Below, piece by piece: positions 5,243 through 9,000 of a stretch of 9,000 bases of DNA. The position numbers were made by a program, and so were the translations under genes. Below the pieces are notes generated by a model. It was not told the DNA's origin. It ran no database searches and worked only from the letters and a program-made list of their open reading frames with translations. The DNA lies in the NCBI GenBank assembly GCA_036502105.1, contig DASXZE010000187.1, positions 1-9,000 on the forward strand. Direction: 5' to 3'. The first letter of the stretch is position 1, and every line of letters begins with the position of its first letter. The DNA is from Angelobacter sp036502105. GTDB lineage: Bacteria; Acidobacteriota; Terriglobia; Terriglobales; Acidobacteriaceae.

Positions 5243-6679
5243 TCAGTCTGACGCTTTGCTGGCAGAGGACTTGAAGATAGAGGGTGGTTCTTCTTCAACT
5301 GCTGGCTCATTCGCTGGCGCAATCTCCGGTTCAAGATCAGCAAACTCAAAGGTCAGATTGCGGGTGGTCTTTTCAATCGGCGTTAATTCCGCAATATCTT
5401 CCGCTCCTACAGGTGCACCCAATTCGGCAAACCTTCTGGCAGAGACCATCACGCGGCTTTCCAGTGATCCCACGGCCTTGTTATAAGCTTCCACGGCGCT
5501 ATCCAGTTCTTTGCCCACGTTTTTCACATAGCCGCCAAGGTTCCGCAGCCGTTCATACAATTCCTTGCCCAGTATGCTGATCTCATGGGCGTTGCGGGCC
5601 AGCTTTTCCTGGTTCCATCCGTAAGCCACAGCCTTGAGCAGGGCGATCAGTGTGGTGGGTGAAGCCGGAATCACCTTCTGCGCCACGCCGCGCTCAATCA
5701 GGCCGGTATCTTGTTCAAGAGCCGCGCTGAAGAAGGCTTCGCCGGGCAGGAACATCACCACAAACTCCGGAGTCGGCTCAAACTGCTCCTGATAAAGCTT
5801 GGAACTGAGCTGAGTCATGTGGGTGCGGACCTGCCTTGCATGGTCTTGCAGTTTTTGCCGGCGAACTTCGTCGTCTGTGGTTTCCGTGGCTTCCAGATAG
5901 GCCAGCAACGGAGTTTTTACGTCGATGACTATGTTTTTTCCGCCGGGCAGCTTCACAATCATGTCCGGACGCAAGCGGCCGGTGCTGGTATGCACCGTTT
6001 CCTGCTCCACAAAATCGCAGTAGGGCAGCATGCCTGCAATTTCCACGACCCGGCGCAGCTGAATTTCTCCCCACTGGCCCCGGACGGTTGGGGTCCGCAG
6101 CGCCCGCACCAGGTTGCCGGTTTCACTCTGCAGCTTTTCCTGTGTGGAGATGAGTGACCGTACTTGATTCGTGAGCGTGCCATAGGCCTGGTCGCGCGTG
6201 CTTTCCATCTGGCGGATTTGTTCGTCAACTTTTTTTAACGACTCGCCGATGGGTGCGACTAGATTCTCGACTGCCTGCTGGCGCAATTCCAGATCGCCCT
6301 TGGCTTCACTCTGAAATTTTCCTAATGTGGATTGGGCCAGATGGAGGAAAGCCTGGTTGTTGCTCTTGAGCGCTTCAGCCGAGAGCGCCTGAAAGCTTTC
6401 GCGCAGCTCTTTTGTCATCTGATCGAGAAGAGCAATCTTCTCTTCACTGGCTTTACGTTCCAAAGCCACGGTGGTTTCCAGCTTCACCTTGGCGGAACTT
6501 AGTTGAGTGTTGAGCTCAGTGAACTTTGTGGCTTCTCCGCGGACTTTGGTGAGCTCTTGCTGCAGGCTGGAGAGACGCGTATTCAGTATGGCCGCATTGG
6601 GACGCACCATGAGCCACGCGATAGTAAATCCCAACGCTGCGCCCACGGCCACAAGAAGAATGCTGGCTAAGCCCATCAT
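5243..6679 (-). CDS. rmuC: DNA recombination protein RmuC
   Basis: The product has 478 residues. It shows the RmuC order: an N-terminal membrane segment (about 3-25: LASILLVAVGAALGFTIAWLMV), a long heptad-like coiled coil (about 30-195) and the conserved core (about 196-420) with RGQWGE (200-205), LRPDMIVKLPGGKNIVIDVKTPL (236-258; Asp239, Asp253, Lys255 as a PD-(D/E)XK-like set), VVMFLPGEAFFSAAL (307-321) and the SPTTLIALLKAVAYGW segment (340-355). The acidic tail (448-478) is variable in the family. RmuC limits certain recombination and inversion events in E. coli and is a predicted nuclease; the biochemical reaction is not settled. Two adjacent ATG codons begin it; GAGG lies 5 nt before the first and 8 before the second. 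It follows the helicase-nuclease gene after 100 bp on the same strand, so the two may share a transcript. Confidence 0.95.
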   Translation of the reverse strand: MMGLASILLVAVGAALGFTIAWLMVRPNAAILNTRLSSLQQELTKVRGEATKFTELNTQLSSAKVKLETTVALERKASEEKIALLDQMTKELRESFQALSAEALKSNNQAFLHLAQSTLGKFQSEAKGDLELRQQAVENLVAPIGESLKKVDEQIRQMESTRDQAYGTLTNQVRSLISTQEKLQSETGNLVRALRTPTVRGQWGEIQLRRVVEIAGMLPYCDFVEQETVHTSTGRLRPDMIVKLPGGKNIVIDVKTPLLAYLEATETTDDEVRRQKLQDHARQVRTHMTQLSSKLYQEQFEPTPEFVVMFLPGEAFFSAALEQDTGLIERGVAQKVIPASPTTLIALLKAVAYGWNQEKLARNAHEISILGKELYERLRNLGGYVKNVGKELDSAVEAYNKAVGSLESRVMVSARRFAELGAPVGAEDIAELTPIEKTTRNLTFEFADLEPEIAPANEPAVEEEPPSIFKSSASKASD

Positions 6680-6696
6680 GAAGCCTCGATCATGAA

Positions 6697-6708
6697 ACTG
6701 TTTTCAGT
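6697..6708. repeat. Inverted repeat ACTG-TTTT-CAGT in the rmuC leader
   Basis: A small perfect dyad lies 17 bp before the rmuC start and just upstream of its GAGG ribosome site. It could be an operator or a weak RNA hairpin. It does not match the E. coli LexA box (CTGT-N8-ACAG) or the GAAC-N4-GTTC type. Confidence 0.3.
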
Positions 6709-6717
6709 GGAAATTAA

Positions 6718-6792
6718 ATTCATTCAGTTATCCATCATCCGGTTATGCATCGCCCGGTAACGTATCATCCAGTAACCCATCATCCAGTAACA
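6718..6792 (-). repeat. Five-unit 15-bp tandem repeat at the end of the helicase-nuclease gene
   Basis: The plus-strand consensus is CATCATCCAGTAACC; units begin at 6718, 6733, 6748, 6763 and 6778, with the most distal unit (6718) the most diverged. The first unit met by transcription contains the final codons and stop of the helicase-nuclease gene. Because 15 is a multiple of three, its frame is kept through the array, reading as VTG/ITG-like blocks, four of the five units supplying TGA in the same frame; the unit at 6748 has CGA instead. It is too short, too regular and spacer-free to be a CRISPR array. Confidence 0.8.
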
Positions 6793-9000
6793 CCAGCCGC
6801 TTTCTCTTCCGTTTCCTCCAGCGGCTTCACTGGCAGGAATACGCGTTGCTCCGTCGCTGGACAGAGACTCTTATAGTCACACCAGCGGCAATGCTGGCCC
6901 GGCTTGGGATCAAATTCACCGTTGGCGATTCCTTCCGCAGCGTCTTCAATCTTCTGGCGGGCGGTGTCTAATTGTTTGGGAGTGCGGCCGGCGACGGCTT
7001 CGCTATTATCCTGCACGTTGATCAGCACCAGCTCGCGCGGTGAGAGATCCATCTGCGCCACGGCCATGGCGTAAATCGATAGCTGCAGGCTCTCTTCAGC
7101 AAACTTGCGGTCTTTGGGCGCTCCCGTTTTATAGTCGATCACACGGACCACGCCTTCTTCGAGCAGGTCAATGCGGTCGATTCGGCCACGAATCTCACGT
7201 TCACCCAGCTTGAAGCTGAATTTGTGCTCGGAGGCGATTACGTTGGATGATCCCCTGGGGCTGGCGAGCAGCAGTGTGCGCAACTGGTCATCACCGCGTT
7301 CTTCATACATCTTGCGCTGCACCGGATCGTCAATGTAGCCCTTGTTGAATTCATGCCGGAAGGCCAGCACCGCTTCTTCAACGCTCATTTCTTTGGCATG
7401 CGGCGTCGGGTCGTAATAATTCTTGAGCACCGTGTGGATGGCAAAGCCATATTGCATGGCAGCGGCGGCCTCACCGGGGATTCTCCAGTCGCGCTCCAGC
7501 TTGAACTTCATGGGGCACGTGGCATAGCTCTGCACAGCGTTGGCGCTCAGGGCCATCTCGCGGGCAAAGGTTGGCGGCAGGAGCATCCAGTTGCCCACAG
7601 GAGAAGGTTCCAGAGGCAGCTTGGCGGAACGATGGCCTTCACTGTTGCGCGTGCTCAGCGCTGACTTCAGCCTGCGATCACTGATGAGCGGACGCAGAAA
7701 GCCGGGCGGTGTGGGATCTTTCTTGCCTTTTCCTGGACGCGAGCCAATGCTCAGCCGGTCACGCGCGCGGGTGATGGCTACGTAAAACAGCCTGCGCTCT
7801 TCCTGGTCGTGCACCAGCTTGCCGTCACCCACGGCGATGGAGTTGCGCAGCGCCGGCGGAAACTCAAACAGGCCTTCCTTGAAATATGTAGGGAACGACC
7901 CGGAGGTAACACGCAACAGCCATACGTGCGAGAATTCCAGCCCTTTGGCTACGTGCACGCTCATCAGCTGTACAGCGTCAGGATGAGTGCGCTCCAGCTC
8001 GGCCATCTGCTCTTCAGTAAAGAGCGGAATAATGCCCCGGCCTTGCTGGTAATACTCCAGATACTGCAGGAACTCGCGCAGGGAAGAATCTTTTACAAAG
8101 GCTTTTTTCTTCCATGAGGCGGCGAAGCGCAAGATTGCGCGGACTACTGCGTCTTGTTCGGGTAATCCGAACTCGCGGACGAGATAGGTAAGCGCAGCTT
8201 CTGCGCTGAGCCGCTGTTCGGCAATCAAGTCTTTGGCCTGCTTGATGGCTGCGAGCACCGGCGCGGCTGACTCCACGGTCTGCAGGACGGCTCGGAAGCT
8301 CTTTGGGCCGCCGGGAGTGCCCAGCTTCTTGCGCAGATCGTCGGGCGAGACGCTGAACCGGGGCAACGCGCATACGCGGAAGAGGCTGTCTACGTCATTG
8401 TCATTGCTTACGGCGCCTGCCAGGGCCATTAGATCGCGCGCCATGGCGGTTTCTATTACGTTGAGCCCGGTGACGATAAACGGAATGTCGCGGGCTGCCA
8501 GCTCCGCCATGAGATCTTCACGCTGCACGTGCTGGCGATAGAGAACAGCCAGGGAGCTTTCACCGGGGCGGCGTTCGCCGCGCAGCCGGGCAATCTCTTC
8601 TCCGATGATCGCAGCCTCGCCTTCATGCGATTCGCTCAGGACAATTTCTACTGGTTCGTCAAAAACGAAGAGACCGCTTTCCTGGTCGCGACGGTCGCGT
8701 CCGGACTCAAGCTGCGCGCGCTGGAAGTTGACCCGCTCACCCAGCGATTGCACGGGAGGATTTTCATTGATGGCGGCAAAGGCCGTCCGCAGGATATTGC
8801 CGCGCGAACGCTGGTTCTCATCGAGAATTACGCCTTCCGTCTGCGGGAAGCGCTTTTGAAATTCTTCAAACGCCGCACTGGATGCGCCGCGGAAGCGATA
8901 GATGGCCTGGTCAGGATCGCCTACGGCAAAAATGTTCTGCTCATCGCCGGCCAGAAGCTGCGCCAGGATGATGTTGCTGGAATTGCAGTCCTGAAATTCG
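6780..9000 (-). CDS. UvrD-type helicase fused to PD-(D/E)XK nuclease with Fe-S Cys motif, 5' end outside the window
   Basis: The frame stays open to the window edge (about 739 residues here), so the true start is upstream; a GTG near 8753 is internal. Superfamily 1A helicase motifs read in order: the end of motif II (EFQD, 8999-8988), motif III (FAVGDPDQAIYRFRGA), motif IV as ENQRSRGN, motif V (QLMSVHVAKGLEF, about 7970-7932) and motif VI (EERRLFYVAITRARDRL, about 7802-7752). Walker A lies outside. A PDDEXK_1-type nuclease follows: SYATCPMKFKLE (first Cys near 7517), AIH, GRIDRIDL, VIDYKTG (Asp codon 7134-7136) and QLSIY. The last three Cys are in HCRWCDYKSLC (6890-6861); with the first they form the Cys set of AddB/Cas4 'iron-staple' nucleases. 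Such fusions (AddA/AddB, AdnA/AdnB, RecB-like) resect DNA double-strand breaks. One helicase plus one nuclease on a PcrA-like scaffold recalls mycobacterial AdnB/AdnA, but the subunit type is unproven. rmuC follows. Confidence 0.93.
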   Translation of the reverse strand, partial: EFQDCNSSNIILAQLLAGDEQNIFAVGDPDQAIYRFRGASSAAFEEFQKRFPQTEGVILDENQRSRGNILRTAFAAINENPPVQSLGERVNFQRAQLESGRDRRDQESGLFVFDEPVEIVLSESHEGEAAIIGEEIARLRGERRPGESSLAVLYRQHVQREDLMAELAARDIPFIVTGLNVIETAMARDLMALAGAVSNDNDVDSLFRVCALPRFSVSPDDLRKKLGTPGGPKSFRAVLQTVESAAPVLAAIKQAKDLIAEQRLSAEAALTYLVREFGLPEQDAVVRAILRFAASWKKKAFVKDSSLREFLQYLEYYQQGRGIIPLFTEEQMAELERTHPDAVQLMSVHVAKGLEFSHVWLLRVTSGSFPTYFKEGLFEFPPALRNSIAVGDGKLVHDQEERRLFYVAITRARDRLSIGSRPGKGKKDPTPPGFLRPLISDRRLKSALSTRNSEGHRSAKLPLEPSPVGNWMLLPPTFAREMALSANAVQSYATCPMKFKLERDWRIPGEAAAAMQYGFAIHTVLKNYYDPTPHAKEMSVEEAVLAFRHEFNKGYIDDPVQRKMYEERGDDQLRTLLLASPRGSSNVIASEHKFSFKLGEREIRGRIDRIDLLEEGVVRVIDYKTGAPKDRKFAEESLQLSIYAMAVAQMDLSPRELVLINVQDNSEAVAGRTPKQLDTARQKIEDAAEGIANGEFDPKPGQHCRWCDYKSLCPATEQRVFLPVKPLEETEEKAAGVTG

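Noticed and set aside
5050..5349. Minus-strand 99-residue frame with a Phe/Ala-rich stretch
   Set aside because: It is the reverse complement of the Lys-codon run and terminator of the small peptide unit, and it overlaps the 3' end of rmuC in another frame.
6718..6792. Possible CRISPR array
   Set aside because: Units are 15 bp, contiguous and without spacers, and no cas gene is nearby; the Cys-containing nuclease is fused to a helicase and is not a stand-alone Cas4.
8751..8753. GTG as the start of the helicase-nuclease gene
   Set aside because: The same frame continues upstream through helicase motifs IV, III and part of II to the window edge.

Overview
This is a bacterial chromosomal window of moderate G+C with compact genes and short intergenic gaps. 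The best guess for the host is a soil-type Acidobacteriota (Terriglobia-like). That is inferred from two products: a secreted protein whose TonB-C-like domains carry the 'LSDTxGxDF' and 'IEFAIMKDGKVxGM' wording I associate with that phylum, and a Cys-rich hypothetical of the 'RLPLG...C...CNxGYAxGxCAR' type. No rRNA, tRNA, phage, insertion sequence or CRISPR array is visible.

Layout: (1) 1-574 (+), the C-terminal part of a short-chain dehydrogenase, converging 14 bp apart on (2) a two-gene minus-strand unit, a small TPR protein (1602-1922) followed by a secreted tandem TonB-C-like protein (589-1548). (3) 2058-2486 (+), a Cys-rich small protein of unknown function. (4) 2620-3807 (-), a thiolase (acetyl-CoA acetyltransferase) with a strong ribosome binding site, a TATAAT box and a candidate terminator. 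(5) 3888-4736 (+), a CPBP-family membrane protease with a hairpin after the stop. (6) 4737-5242, an AT-rich stretch without any large gene. It holds a 21-bp-phased direct repeat and a compact transcription unit of about 160 nt: TTGACT-17-TATACA promoter, 5' hairpin, ribosome binding site, a 15-residue Lys/Ala peptide (MATKKKAAKKKAKKK) and a strong intrinsic terminator. (7) 5243-6679 (-), RmuC. (8) 6780 to beyond 9000 (-), a UvrD-type helicase fused to a PD-(D/E)XK nuclease with a four-Cys iron-sulphur signature. A 15-bp tandem repeat runs from its last codons into the gap before rmuC.

Genes 7 and 8 form a DNA-processing pair on one strand, with the helicase-nuclease upstream of rmuC. The thiolase and the SDR are ordinary acyl-CoA or redox metabolism genes with no evident link to each other. 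The most unusual object is the tiny self-contained Lys-rich peptide/RNA unit at about 5028-5225. The 15-bp repeat, which puts a further in-frame TGA in most units after the helicase-nuclease stop, comes second.
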